A stretch of 45,181 bases of DNA, from assembly GCA_019509985.1 (NCBI GenBank), contig JAEKLF010000063.1:1-45181 (forward strand), given 5' to 3'. A program made the position numbers and the translations under genes. The stretch's first letter is position 1. The number at the start of each line of letters is the position of its first letter. The DNA is from Burkholderiales bacterium (GTDB lineage Bacteria > Pseudomonadota > Gammaproteobacteria > Burkholderiales > Burkholderiaceae_C). The notes under the pieces were generated by a model that saw only the letters and a program-made list of their open reading frames with translations, was not told where the DNA came from and searched no databases. This document shows, piece by piece, positions 10,113 to 18,731 of the stretch.

Positions 10113-11113
10113 GGCCGGGGTCGCTGCCGCGCCGCAGCCTGCTGCTGTGGCTGGCCAGCCCGGCCGCCATCGCCCAGCCGCTGGGTGCGCAGGCCTGGCC
10201 GGCCAGGCCGCTGCGCATCGTCGTGCCCTATCCGGCCGGCGGCGCGGCGGACGTCGTCGCGCGGCTGCTTGCCCCCGAGCTGCAGCGCGGCCTGGGCCAG
10301 CCCGTGCTCGTCGACAACCGGCCCGGCGCCGACGGCAACATCGGCAGCGCCGAGGTCGCCAGCGCCAGCGACGGCCATACGCTGCTGCTGGGCAGCGTCG
10401 GCACCCACGCCATCAATCCGCTGCTGTCGCGCCGCCTGCCCTACGACGCGGTGAAGGACTTCGCGCCCATCAGCCTCATCGCCACGGTGCCGCTGGTGCT
10501 GGTCATCAACCCCGGCGTCGCGCAGAGCCTGGGCATACGCAACGTGGCCGACCTCGTGCACGCCGCGACCACCCAGCCGGGCCGCCTGCACATGGCCTCC
10601 GGCGGCAACGGCAATCCAACGCATCTGGCCGGCGAGCTCTTCAAGCGCCTGACCCAGACCTACATGCTGCACTTCCCCTACCGCAGCACGGCGTCGGCCC
10701 AGCAGGACGTCATCGCCGGCAACATGGACCTGATGTTCGACACCCTGCCTTCGGCGCTGTCGCAGATCAGGTCCGGCCAGCTGCTGGCGCTGGGCGTGAC
10801 CAGCGCCCGGCGCAGCCCCGGCCTGCCCGAGCTGCCCACCGTCGAGGAAGCCGGCGGCCCGGTGCTCAAGGGCTTCGAGGCCAGCGCCTGGGTCGGCCTG
10901 TTCGCGCCCAGCGGCCAGCCGGCCGAGCAGCTCGCCCGCCTGCAGCACGACACGGCCGCCGCACTCGCCAGCCCCGCGCTGCGCGAGCGCCTGACCACCC
11001 GCGGCCTGCTCGTGCAGGCGAGCGGAAGCGCGGAATTCGCCGCTCTCATCGCCGCGGAGACCGCCAAGTGGGCGCGCGTCGTGAAGATGTCCGGCGTCAA
11101 GGTGGATAGGTAG
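10109..11113 (+). CDS. Bug-family (TctC-like) solute-binding protein
   Basis: A 334-residue periplasmic binding protein of the tripartite tricarboxylate (TTT) receptor family, abundant in Burkholderiales. Typical Bug features are the strand LRIVVPYPAGGAADVVARLLAPEL, the loop VDNRPGADGNIG, the segment LLLGSVGTHAIN and the C-terminal TAKWARVVKMSGVKVD. An N-terminal PRRSLLLWL resembles a twin-arginine or n-region signal, with cleavage likely near AQA (residues 27-29). It is joined to the upstream GGDEF gene by an ATGA overlap, an unusual link that suggests co-expression with a c-di-GMP sensor. No TctA/TctB membrane partner is in the window. The ligand, probably a carboxylate, is inferred from the family only. 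Confidence 0.9.
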   Translation: MRPGSLPRRSLLLWLASPAAIAQPLGAQAWPARPLRIVVPYPAGGAADVVARLLAPELQRGLGQPVLVDNRPGADGNIGSAEVASASDGHTLLLGSVGTHAINPLLSRRLPYDAVKDFAPISLIATVPLVLVINPGVAQSLGIRNVADLVHAATTQPGRLHMASGGNGNPTHLAGELFKRLTQTYMLHFPYRSTASAQQDVIAGNMDLMFDTLPSALSQIRSGQLLALGVTSARRSPGLPELPTVEEAGGPVLKGFEASAWVGLFAPSGQPAEQLARLQHDTAAALASPALRERLTTRGLLVQASGSAEFAALIAAETAKWARVVKMSGVKVDR

Positions 11114-11118
11114 AGTGA

Positions 11119-11243
11119 GCCCCTCGTCCAGGCGCCCCCCGCTGAACGCGGCGCACCTGGCCGGTCCCCCGGGGGGACGGCGATGCTTGCGGCGTCGAGC
11201 CGCAAACATCGCCCAAGCGGGCCGGCTTGGGAGCGGCCCGGCG
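11119..11243. repeat. dispersed intergenic repeat, copy 1
   Basis: This gap between the two Bug genes holds blocks found elsewhere in the window. GCCCCTCGTCCA (11119-11130) and TGGCCGGTCCCCC (11158-11170) recur in reverse orientation at 22871-22882 and 22848-22860. CTTGGGAGCGGCCCGGCG (11226-11243) recurs at 37814-37831. It also holds a GTCCCCC/GGGGGAC dyad. It appears to be non-coding. Confidence 0.7.
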
Positions 11244-11278
11244 CTCGGCCCGAAACACGACAACCGATGGAGACCGCC

Positions 11279-12265
11279 ATGAAGCTCAACCGCCGCCAGG
11301 TCACCGCGCTGGCTGGCAGCCTCGCGCTGCCGGCCGCCGCTCAAGCGGCCTGGCCGAACCGGCCCATCCGCCTCATCGTGCCCTTCACGCCGGGTGGCAC
11401 GACCGACCTGCTGGCGCGTGCGATGGCGCCCGAGCTGCAGCAGCGCCTGGGCCAGGCCGTCGTCGTCGACAACAAGCCGGGTGCGGGCGGCAACATCGGC
11501 TCGGCCGAGGTCGCCAAGGCGAGCGACGGCCACACGCTGCTGATGGGCACCGTCGGCACGCATGCCATCAACGCGGCTCTCTACCCCAGGCTGCCCTATG
11601 ACCCGGTGCGGGACTTCGCACCCATCACGCTGGTCGCGGCCGTACCCAATGTGCTGGTCTTCAACCCCGCCAACGCGGCGCGTTATGGCATACGCACCGT
11701 GCCCGACCTGATCCGCTATGCGCGCGCCAATCCGGGCAAGCTCAACATGGCGTCCAGCGGCAACGGCACGTCCATCCACCTGGCCGGCGAGCTGTTCAAG
11801 AGCATGACCGGCAGCTACATGCTGCACTTCCCCTACCGCGGCTCGGGCCCGGCCCTGTTGGACCTGATGGCCGGCAACATGGACCTGATGTTCGACAACC
11901 TGCCGTCGGCGTTGCCGCAGATCAAGGCCGGCAAGCTGCTGGCCATCGCCGTCACCAGTGCCCAGCGCAGCCCGGCCGTGTCCGAGCTGCCCACCATCGC
12001 CGAGGCCGGCGGCCCGGCGCTGGCGGGCTTCGAGGCCAGTTCCTGGTTCGGCCTGCTGGCGCCTGTGCACCAGCCGGCCGACCAGGTCGCGCGCATGCAG
12101 CGCGAGGCCGCCGCGGCGCTGGCCACGCCGCTGCTGCGCGAGCGCCTGGCGAGCCAGGGCGCCGTGGCCGGTGGCGGCACGTCGACCGAGTTCGCCGCGC
12201 TGATCGCCAGCGAGACGGCCAAGTGGGCCAAGGTCGTGAAAGTCTCCGGGGCGAAGGTCGACTGA
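11279..12265 (+). CDS. Bug-family (TctC-like) solute-binding protein, second copy
   Basis: A 328-residue paralogue of the previous Bug protein, alike in nearly every block ([51 protein letters not shown]). The start at 11279 is favoured by GGAG at 11269-11272, six bases upstream, and by the signal peptide that follows ([18 protein letters not shown], with cleavage near AQA at residues 22-24). The RR pair makes Tat export possible. It is separated from the first Bug gene by a repeat-filled gap of about 165 bases, so it may have its own promoter. It is translationally coupled (TGATG) to a SulP transporter rather than to TctBA. Confidence 0.92.
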   Translation: MKLNRRQVTALAGSLALPAAAQAAWPNRPIRLIVPFTPGGTTDLLARAMAPELQQRLGQAVVVDNKPGAGGNIGSAEVAKASDGHTLLMGTVGTHAINAALYPRLPYDPVRDFAPITLVAAVPNVLVFNPANAARYGIRTVPDLIRYARANPGKLNMASSGNGTSIHLAGELFKSMTGSYMLHFPYRGSGPALLDLMAGNMDLMFDNLPSALPQIKAGKLLAIAVTSAQRSPAVSELPTIAEAGGPALAGFEASSWFGLLAPVHQPADQVARMQREAAAALATPLLRERLASQGAVAGGGTSTEFAALIASETAKWAKVVKVSGAKVD

Positions 12266-13932
12266 TGCCCTTGCCACGCACCTGGCGCGCCGATCTGATC
12301 GCCGGCGCGGTCGTCGCCGTGCTGCTGATCCCGCAGAGCCTGGCCTACGCCATGCTCGCCGGCCTGCCGCCGCAGGTGGGCCTGTACGCCAGCCTGCTGC
12401 CGCTGCTGGCCTACGCGGCGCTCGGCTCCAGTCCCGTGCTGGGCCTGGGGCCGGTGGCCGTGCTGGCGCTGATGATTGCGCAGGCGCTGGGCGGGCTGCC
12501 GGCCGGCGTCACGCCCACCGAGGGTGCGCTGGTGCTGGCGGCCGAGGTCGGCCTGCTGCTGGGCGCGGCGGCGCTGCTGCGGCTGGACTCGCTGTCCAGC
12601 CTGCTGTCGGTGCCGGCGCTGCGTGGCTTCGAGAGCGGTGCGACGCTGATGATCGCGGCCAGCCAGGTGCCCGTGCTGCTGGGCAGCCGTGCGGCCGGCT
12701 TCACGCTGCCGGAGCTGCTGCTGTCGGCCACGCAGGGCGGTTGGGGCCTGGCCAGCGCGCTTTGGGGCGTGGCCGCCGTGGCCGCGCTGCTGGCCGCGCG
12801 CCGGCTGCGCACGCGGCTGCTGGCAAGGCTGGCGCCGCTGGTGCTGCTGGTCGGCGCGATGGCGCTGTCGGCCTTCACGCCGGCGGCCGGGGGCGTGGCC
12901 CAGGTCGGCGCGTTGCCGTCGCTGGCCCTGCCGCTCGGCCTGCCGCGGCTGGAGGCGGCGCTGTGGCTGCAACTGCTGCCGGCCGCGGCGCTGGTGGCTT
13001 TGATGGGCTTCGTGTCCAGCCTCGCGGTGTCGGAGTCGCTGGCGCAGCGGCGCGGCGAGAAGCTGCTGCCGGCCGCCGAGATGCGTGGCCTGGCCGCCGC
13101 CAACCTGGTCGCTTCGGTCAGCGGCGGCATGCCGGTGGCGGGCAGCTTCTCGCGCAGCATCCTGCTGCACGAAGCCGGTTCGCAGAGCCGCCTCAGCCTC
13201 GTGTTCGTCGCCGTCTTCATGCTGCTGGCCATGCTGCTGCTGGCCGAGCCGCTGGCCCACCTGCCCAAGCCGGTGCTGGCGGCGACCATCGTCGTCGCCG
13301 TGCTGGGTGGTTTCTCGCTGCGCCACTACGAGGAGGCCTGGCGCTATGCGCGCGCCGAGGGCCTGCTGATGGCGGCCGTCACGGCGGCCGTGCTGCTGTG
13401 GAGCATCGGCGCGGCGCTGGCGCTGGGCGTCGTCGGTTCCATCGCGCTGCTGATCCAGCGCACCGCGCGGCCCCATGTGGCGCGCATCGGCCGCGTGCCG
13501 GGCACGCAGCATTACCGCAACGTCGAGCGCTACGCCGTCGAATGCCGCCCAGAGGTCGTGGGTCTGCGCATCGACGAGAGCCTGGTGTTCACCAATGCCC
13601 GCGGCCTCAGCGACGTCGTGCTGGCCCACGTGCGTGAGCAGCGCGCCAGCATCGGCGCCCCGCAGCGTGTGCTGCTGCTGATGGCGCCGGTCAACCACAT
13701 CGATGTGTCGGGCCTGACGGCGCTGCAGGAGCTGCACGCGGCCTTGCAGGTCGAAGGGCTGCGCCTGGAGTTCTCCGAGGTCAAGGGCCCGGTGCTGGAC
13801 CGGCTCAAGGCCGTTGGCTGGCTGGAGCGCTACGACGTGTCGCTCTACCTCAGCCACCATGAAGGCATACAGGCCGGCGAGCATGAGCTCAGGCCCAGCC
13901 AGGCCGATCGCGACGCGCCCGGGCAGCTTTAG
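12265..13932 (+). CDS. SulP-family anion transporter with STAS domain
   Basis: A 555-residue inner-membrane transporter of the SLC26/SulP family (sulfate, bicarbonate or other anions). The start at 12265 overlaps the TGA of the Bug gene by one base; an earlier in-frame start would lie inside that gene. The N-terminal signature RADLIAGAVVAVLLIPQSLA and AGLPPQVGLYASLLPLLAYA is characteristic. It is followed by some 10-12 hydrophobic helices, including the conserved region with GGMPVAGSFSRS near residue 290. A cytoplasmic STAS domain occupies about residues 420-530 (LRIDESLVFTNARGLSDVV; VNHIDVSGLTALQELHAAL). The substrate is not certain; the coupling to a Bug protein is unusual for this family. 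Confidence 0.93.
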   Translation: MPLPRTWRADLIAGAVVAVLLIPQSLAYAMLAGLPPQVGLYASLLPLLAYAALGSSPVLGLGPVAVLALMIAQALGGLPAGVTPTEGALVLAAEVGLLLGAAALLRLDSLSSLLSVPALRGFESGATLMIAASQVPVLLGSRAAGFTLPELLLSATQGGWGLASALWGVAAVAALLAARRLRTRLLARLAPLVLLVGAMALSAFTPAAGGVAQVGALPSLALPLGLPRLEAALWLQLLPAAALVALMGFVSSLAVSESLAQRRGEKLLPAAEMRGLAAANLVASVSGGMPVAGSFSRSILLHEAGSQSRLSLVFVAVFMLLAMLLLAEPLAHLPKPVLAATIVVAVLGGFSLRHYEEAWRYARAEGLLMAAVTAAVLLWSIGAALALGVVGSIALLIQRTARPHVARIGRVPGTQHYRNVERYAVECRPEVVGLRIDESLVFTNARGLSDVVLAHVREQRASIGAPQRVLLLMAPVNHIDVSGLTALQELHAALQVEGLRLEFSEVKGPVLDRLKAVGWLERYDVSLYLSHHEGIQAGEHELRPSQADRDAPGQL

Positions 13933-14051
13933 GCCGATTTCCGGCGGCCTCGGATTCGTAGCCCGCTACCGCGGCGACCCGGCCCGCGAGACGCGGCGCC
14001 CGCCCGATTGAATTTCCGAGCTAGCGCAAACGGCCAATCCCGGCAGCCGTA

Positions 14052-14064
14052 CAGGTTGAACCTG
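14052..14064. promoter_or_regulatory. palindrome upstream of gshA
   Basis: CAGGTTGAACCTG is a perfect 6-bp inverted repeat around a single G, 41 bases before the ATG of the glutamate-cysteine ligase gene. It is placed like an operator. No known regulator is assigned. Confidence 0.35.
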
Positions 14065-14105
14065 CTTCTGCTACCGTGTCGCGCCCTGCAGCCGTTGCGC
14101 ACGCC

Positions 14106-15599
14106 ATGGACGACAAAGAGACATTGCTCGGTATCCGCCGTGGCATCGAGAAGGAAAGCCTGCGCGCCCTGCCTGGGGGCGGCCTCGCGTTGACGCCGCA
14201 TCCGGTGTCGCTCGGCGCTGCGCTGACGCATCCGCACATCACGACGGACTACAGCGAATCGCAGCTGGAGCTCATCACCGGCGTGCATGCCGGCGTCGAG
14301 GACTGTCTGCGCGAACTCACCGAGGTGCACCAGGCCGTCTATCGCGCGCTGGCCGACGAGCGCCTGTGGGTGGGCTCCATGCCCTGCGGCCTGCCGGCCG
14401 ACGAGACCATCCCGATCGGCCGCTATGGCTCCAGCAATGTCGGCCGCGCCAAGAGCGTCTACCGCATGGGCCTGGGCCAGCGCTATGGCCGGCGCATGCA
14501 GACCATCTCGGGCATCCACTACAACTGGTCGCTGCCCGGCGTGTCGACCGAGGGCTATTTCGGCGCCATCCGCAACTTCCGCCGCGAGGGCTGGCTGCTG
14601 CTCTACCTGTTCGGCGCCAGTCCGGCGCTGTGCGACAGCTTCGTCGCCGGCCGCGAGCATGGCCTGCAGCGGCTGTCCGGCCACACGCTCTACCTGCCGC
14701 ACGCGACCTCGCTGCGCATGGGGCGGCTGGGCTACCAGAGCGACGCCCAGTCCAGCATCGCCGTGACCTACAACTGCCTGGAAAGCTATGCAGCCTCGCT
14801 GCAGGAGGCGCTGAGCCGGCCCTATGCGCCTTACGAAGCCATCGGCGTGCAGACACCGGGCGGTGACTACAACCAGCTCTCGACCAGCCTCTTGCAGATC
14901 GAGAACGAGTTCTACAGCACCATCCGCGCCAAGCGCGTGATCCGCTCCGGCGAGCGGCCGCTGCATGCGTTGCGCGAGCGCGGCGTCGAGTACATCGAGG
15001 TGCGGCTGATGGACCTCGATCCCTTCGAGCCGGTCGGCATCGGCGCCGACACCATCCGCGTGCTGGACGCCTTCCTGCTGCACTGCCTGAAGAGCGACAG
15101 CCCCGACGACACGCCCGACGAGATCGCCGCGAACGCGCGCAACCAGCACCATGTCGCCGCGCGCGGCCGCGAGCCGGGGCTGATGCTGGAGCATTGGCAA
15201 GGCGGCGAGCGCAGCCTGGCCGACTGGGCCGAAGAGATCCTGGCGGCATGCGCCGTGCAGGCCGAGGCGCTGGACGCGGCCCATGGCGGCAACGCCTATC
15301 GCGCGGCGCTCAAGCGCGTGGCCGAGCGGCTGCAGCGGCCCGAACTCTGCCCGTCGGCGCGCATGCTGACGGTGATGGCCCAGGACTTCGACGACAGCTA
15401 CGTCGGCTTCATCCGCCGCCAGAGCGACGCGACGCGTGCCGCGCTGCTGGCACTGCCGTTCCCGGAGCCGCTGCAGCGGCATTTCGAGAAGATGGCCGCC
15501 GACTCGCTGGCCGAGCAGGCGCGCATCGAGGCGGCGGACGCGATGGACTTCGAGACCTTCCGGCGTCATTACGTGGCGCCGGAACGGATGCTGGCCTAG
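14106..15599 (+). CDS. gshA: glutamate-cysteine ligase
   Basis: A 497-residue cytoplasmic enzyme that joins glutamate and cysteine with ATP, the first step of glutathione synthesis. It matches the gammaproteobacterial GshA type: GIRRGIEKESLR at the N-terminus, SLGAALTHPHITTDYSESQLELIT, then the long signature MPCGLPADETIPIGRYGSSN and YGRRMQTISGIHYNWSLP. Family members have about 20 residues before the first motif, so the in-frame GTG at 14076 (ten residues longer) is a real alternative. I kept the ATG because neither site has a good ribosome-binding sequence. It stands alone on the plus strand and ends four bases before the convergent MHYT-EAL gene. Confidence 0.93.
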   Translation: MDDKETLLGIRRGIEKESLRALPGGGLALTPHPVSLGAALTHPHITTDYSESQLELITGVHAGVEDCLRELTEVHQAVYRALADERLWVGSMPCGLPADETIPIGRYGSSNVGRAKSVYRMGLGQRYGRRMQTISGIHYNWSLPGVSTEGYFGAIRNFRREGWLLLYLFGASPALCDSFVAGREHGLQRLSGHTLYLPHATSLRMGRLGYQSDAQSSIAVTYNCLESYAASLQEALSRPYAPYEAIGVQTPGGDYNQLSTSLLQIENEFYSTIRAKRVIRSGERPLHALRERGVEYIEVRLMDLDPFEPVGIGADTIRVLDAFLLHCLKSDSPDDTPDEIAANARNQHHVAARGREPGLMLEHWQGGERSLADWAEEILAACAVQAEALDAAHGGNAYRAALKRVAERLQRPELCPSARMLTVMAQDFDDSYVGFIRRQSDATRAALLALPFPEPLQRHFEKMAADSLAEQARIEAADAMDFETFRRHYVAPERMLA

Positions 15600-15603
15600 C
15601 CGC

Positions 15604-17763
15604 CTAGACGCCCGCCCCGGCATCCAGCGCCGCATAGACCGAGGCGCTGAAGCGCAGCCGGTCGTCGCGCGCATCCATGGCCCAGCGCGCCAGCTCGTCG
15701 GGCGGCATCGGGCGTGCGAACAGGAAGCCCTGCAGCTTGTCACAGCGCTTGCCGCGCAGCACGGCGGCCTGGCCCTCGGTCTCGACGCCTTCGGCGACGA
15801 CGGTCAGGCTCAGCGCGTGCGCCAGTTCGATGACGGCCTTGACGATGGCGCGTGCGTCGGCGCTGGTCTCCAGGTCCTGGATGAAGCTGCGGTCAATCTT
15901 GAGCTGCGACACCGGCAGCCGGCGCAGATACGCCAGGCTGGAATAGCCGGTGCCGAAGTCGTCGATGGACAGGCCCAGCCCCAGCTCCGCCAGGCGCTGC
16001 AGCGTGCGCTCGGTGGCGCTGGCATCGTCCATCGCGACGGATTCGGTGATCTCGCAGGTCAGCAGGCGGGCGTCGATGCGGTAGCGTGCCAGCATGGTCT
16101 GGAAGTGCCGTACCAGCGCGTCGGGCTGGCGCAGTTGCTGCACGGACAAGTTGATGGCCACGCGCATCTGCAGGCCCTGCTCCCGCCAGGCGGCCAACTG
16201 GCGGCAGGACTCGGCGATGACCCAGTCGCCCAGCGGCATGATCAGGCCGAAGCGCTCGGCGATGGGAATGAAATGGGCCGGGCCGACCGCGCCGCGCAGC
16301 GGATGCTGCCAGCGCAGCAAGGCCTCCACGCCATTGACCTCGCCTTCCTCGCTGGCCACCTTGGGCTGGTAGTGCAGGGCCAGGCGCCCGCCGCCAGCCT
16401 CGCCGGCCAGCGCGGCGCGCAGGTCGCGGGCCAGTTCGACCTGCTCGCGCACGCCGGCCTGCATGTGGGCCTCGAAGAAGGCGAAGCCGTTGCCGCCAGC
16501 GCGCTTGACCGACTGGGCGGCCGAATCGGCTTGGGCGACCAGCGCCTCGCCGGGCCCCGCGCCGTCGTACAACGCGATGCCGACCGAGGCCGACAGGCGC
16601 AGCGGCTGACTGCCGGCACCCGGCACGTCGGCCATGGGCTCGGCCAGCGCGTCCAGCAGGCGCTGGGCGACCTGGGCCAGCGCCGTCTCGCCGACCTCGC
16701 CCTCCAGCATCAGCACGAATTCGTCGGCGCCGAGCCGGGCCAGCGTGTCGTGGCTGCGCGCCAGGCCCTGCAGGCGCCGCGCGGTCTCGCGCAGCACGTG
16801 GTCGCCGGCCGTCAGGCCGAAGGAGTCGTTGATGGGCTTGAAGCCGTCCAGGTTGACGGCCAGCAGCGCCAGCCGCACGCCATCGCGTTGGCCGCGCGCG
16901 GCGGCGTGCTGCAGGCGGTCGTCGAGCAACTGGCGATTGGCCAGGCCGGTCAGTGCGTCGCGCAGGGCCTGTTCGTGCAGCTCGGTGGTGGCCGCGTGCA
17001 GCGACTGTTGCAGCCGGTTCGTGCGGCGCTCGCCGCGGGCATCCAGGCCCGAGGTGACCAGCGTCAGCAACAGCAGCGCGAAAGTGGCGCCGGCGACGAG
17101 GCCGCCGAGGTTGTCGCCGCGCAGGCCGGCCGTGCTGAGGCAGACCGAGCTCTCGGCAATGCCCGCGGCCGCCATGCCGGTGTAGTGCATGCCGGCCACG
17201 GCCGCGCCCATGACGAGGGCCGCGACGAGCTGGCCCCAGCGGGCCCAGGCGCGCGGCAGTCGCCGCAGGCCGAAGAAGATGCACAGCGCCGCGGCGGCCG
17301 CGGCCGTTGCGACGGTGGCCGAGGCGGCGACGAGCAGCCAGTCCCACTGGATGCCGGGTGCCAGCACCAGGGCGGCCATGCCGGTGTAGTGCATCGCGCA
17401 GATGCCCGCGCCCATGCTGAGTGCGCCCAGCGCCAGGCCGGCGGACGTCAGCGTCTCCTGGGCCGCCACGCGCAGCGCGATGGCGGACACGGCGACGGCC
17501 GCGAGCCAGCTCAGCAGCGTCACTGCGGTGTCGTAGCCGACCAGGAAGGGCAGCTTCAGCGCCAGCATGCCGACGAAGTGCATGGCCCAGATGCCGGTGC
17601 CCATCGACAGCGAGCCGGCAATCCACCAGATGCGCGCCACCAGCGCATCCGGCGTGCGGACACGTTGGGCCAGGTCCAGCGCGACAAAGGAAGCGAAGGC
17701 GGCGGTCAGGTAGGACAGCACGACGACCGCGGGGTCGAAGCGCAGCGCGAGCACGGCGGGCAT
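15604..17763 (-). CDS. MHYT-GGDEF(degenerate)-EAL membrane c-di-GMP protein
   Basis: A 719-residue integral membrane signalling protein. The N-terminal MHYT sensor has three copies of its motif (MHFVGM, MHYTGM, MHYTGM) within about seven helices; MHYT domains are proposed to bind copper and sense O2, CO or NO. The GGDEF domain has GADEF near residues 343-347 and LTGLANRQ at its start, so cyclase activity is doubtful. The EAL domain looks fully catalytic (EALLRWQHP near 478, NLSVQQL, EITES, DDFGTGYSSL, KIDRSF, LQGFLFARP) and should hydrolyse c-di-GMP. The ATG at 17763 is chosen because the first helix follows directly. An in-frame start at 17835 would begin inside the hairpin region of the leader. 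Confidence 0.93.
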   Translation of the reverse strand: MPAVLALRFDPAVVVLSYLTAAFASFVALDLAQRVRTPDALVARIWWIAGSLSMGTGIWAMHFVGMLALKLPFLVGYDTAVTLLSWLAAVAVSAIALRVAAQETLTSAGLALGALSMGAGICAMHYTGMAALVLAPGIQWDWLLVAASATVATAAAAAALCIFFGLRRLPRAWARWGQLVAALVMGAAVAGMHYTGMAAAGIAESSVCLSTAGLRGDNLGGLVAGATFALLLLTLVTSGLDARGERRTNRLQQSLHAATTELHEQALRDALTGLANRQLLDDRLQHAAARGQRDGVRLALLAVNLDGFKPINDSFGLTAGDHVLRETARRLQGLARSHDTLARLGADEFVLMLEGEVGETALAQVAQRLLDALAEPMADVPGAGSQPLRLSASVGIALYDGAGPGEALVAQADSAAQSVKRAGGNGFAFFEAHMQAGVREQVELARDLRAALAGEAGGGRLALHYQPKVASEEGEVNGVEALLRWQHPLRGAVGPAHFIPIAERFGLIMPLGDWVIAESCRQLAAWREQGLQMRVAINLSVQQLRQPDALVRHFQTMLARYRIDARLLTCEITESVAMDDASATERTLQRLAELGLGLSIDDFGTGYSSLAYLRRLPVSQLKIDRSFIQDLETSADARAIVKAVIELAHALSLTVVAEGVETEGQAAVLRGKRCDKLQGFLFARPMPPDELARWAMDARDDRLRFSASVYAALDAGAGV

Positions 17764-17841
17764 GGCCGGCAGTATCCGAGCGGGGTGCCGGCCGGGCGCA
17801 GCGCAGCCGCGGCAAGATGCCGGATATTGCCGCACTGCGGC

Positions 17842-17874
17842 AAAAAAAAGACCCGGTCAGCGGACTGCCGGGTC
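17842..17874 (-). terminator. intrinsic terminator in the leader of the MHYT-EAL gene
   Basis: Read on the minus strand, GACCCGG (plus 17874-17868) pairs with CCGGGTC (plus 17856-17850). An inner CAG/CTG extends the stem to about ten pairs with one bulge, and eight U residues follow directly (plus A-run 17842-17849). This is a textbook Rho-independent terminator. It lies about 80 bases upstream of the MHYT-EAL start codon and on the same strand, so it ends either a small RNA or a leader transcript. Confidence 0.75.
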
Positions 17875-17971
17875 GTGAAGCCCTCGAAACCGAGGGCGTC
17901 GTTGGGAAAGGCCACTGTAGATGGGCGCCCCGCGCCGTGGCGGGGAATATTCACGGCTCTTCGCGCGTGAA
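17842..17971 (-). ncRNA. candidate small RNA or attenuated leader
   Basis: The 305-base divergent gap between the MHYT-EAL gene and the UPF0149 gene is full of hairpins ending in the U8 terminator. On the minus strand, in order, they are TTCACG/CGTGAA (17971-17950), CCCCGC/GCGGGG (17945-17928), GCCCTCG/CGAGGGC (17897-17880) and the terminator stem. There is no convincing open frame. It could be a free small RNA or a riboswitch-like leader of the EAL gene. I could not match it to 6S, 4.5S, tmRNA, cobalamin or GEMM consensus features. The 5' end is a guess. Confidence 0.35.
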
Positions 17972-18068
17972 CCGAGGCTGAGCAGGGGCTCGTGGGTTGC
18001 GGCCGATCCGACGCCGGGGGCCAGCGAGCAAACGGGCCGGTCCGGTCGGTGCTGCCGATAATCCGCTC

Positions 18069-18731
18069 ATGTCTGCCCCTCCGCACCGCGCCGCCGAAGC
18101 CCTCTCCGAAGCCGACCTGGAGCGCCTGCAGGCGCTGCTCGATGCGCTGCCGGCGCCGTTGGAGCCCCTGGACGTCAGCATGGCCGATGGCTACCTCTGC
18201 GGCGTGCTGCTGCAGCCCGAGGCGGTGCCGCTGGAGCGCTGGCTGCCGCCCCTGATCGACACCGAAGGCCGGCCCTTGCCGGCGCGGGTCAACGACGAGT
18301 TGGTCGCGCTGCTGCGCCGGCGTCACAAAGAACTCAACATGGCCATCATCGGCCGGCAGTGGTTCGACCCCTGGGTGTTCGAGCTGGACGAGGACGCCAG
18401 CCCCAGCGAAACCGTGCTGCCCTGGGTGGCCGGCTTTGCGCATGCGCTGGACGCGCATCCGGCGCTGATGAAGCTGCCCGAGGAGCCGCTGCTGGAGCCG
18501 CTGGCGGCCCTCTACCTGCACCTGGACCCGGACGACCTCGAGGACGCCGACACGCTGCTGGAGGAGATCGAGTCGCTGGAGCCTCCGGTCGACCTCGAAC
18601 AGGCGGTGGAAGGCCTGGTCAGTGCCGTGCTGATGCTGGCGGACGTGTCTAGGCCGCTGAAGCTCCAGCAAACAGGCGCTGCGCATGCAGGCCCAGCCCG
18701 GTCGCGACCGAGGCAAACCGGTCGCCGCTGA
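18069..18731 (+). CDS. UPF0149/YecA-family protein
   Basis: A 220-residue cytoplasmic protein of the UPF0149 (YecA/YgfB) family, function not established. The core motif MADGYLCGVLLQPEAVPLE (about residues 38-56) corresponds to the family's LDGFL-type segment. It is followed by RQWFDPWVFELDEDASPSE and a C-terminal helical domain with LYLHLDPDDLEDADTLLEE. Longer YecA proteins end in a zinc-binding SEC-C motif; none is present here. The ATG at 18069 is chosen because an upstream in-frame start at 17997 adds only a basic, compositionally odd stretch. The last 83 bases overlap the 3' end of the convergent Hsp70 gene, so the basic tail may be poorly conserved. Confidence 0.75.
   Translation: MSAPPHRAAEALSEADLERLQALLDALPAPLEPLDVSMADGYLCGVLLQPEAVPLERWLPPLIDTEGRPLPARVNDELVALLRRRHKELNMAIIGRQWFDPWVFELDEDASPSETVLPWVAGFAHALDAHPALMKLPEEPLLEPLAALYLHLDPDDLEDADTLLEEIESLEPPVDLEQAVEGLVSAVLMLADVSRPLKLQQTGAAHAGPARSRPRQTGRR

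Noticed and set aside
9959..13884. long minus-strand frames over the Bug and SulP genes
   Set aside because: Both strands are open because of GC-rich codons; only the plus strand encodes signal peptides, Bug blocks and SulP helices.
17900..17945. possible cobalamin riboswitch (GGCCACTGT with GGGAAAGG nearby)
   Set aside because: The order of the elements is wrong and the conserved CAGGAGACC-type box is missing; it is also on the strand away from the EAL gene.
15436..17970. 844-codon open frame on the plus strand
   Set aside because: It is the antisense shadow of the MHYT-EAL gene, kept open by high GC; its composition is Gln/Arg/Ala-rich with no domain, while the minus strand encodes clear MHYT, GADEF and EAL motifs.
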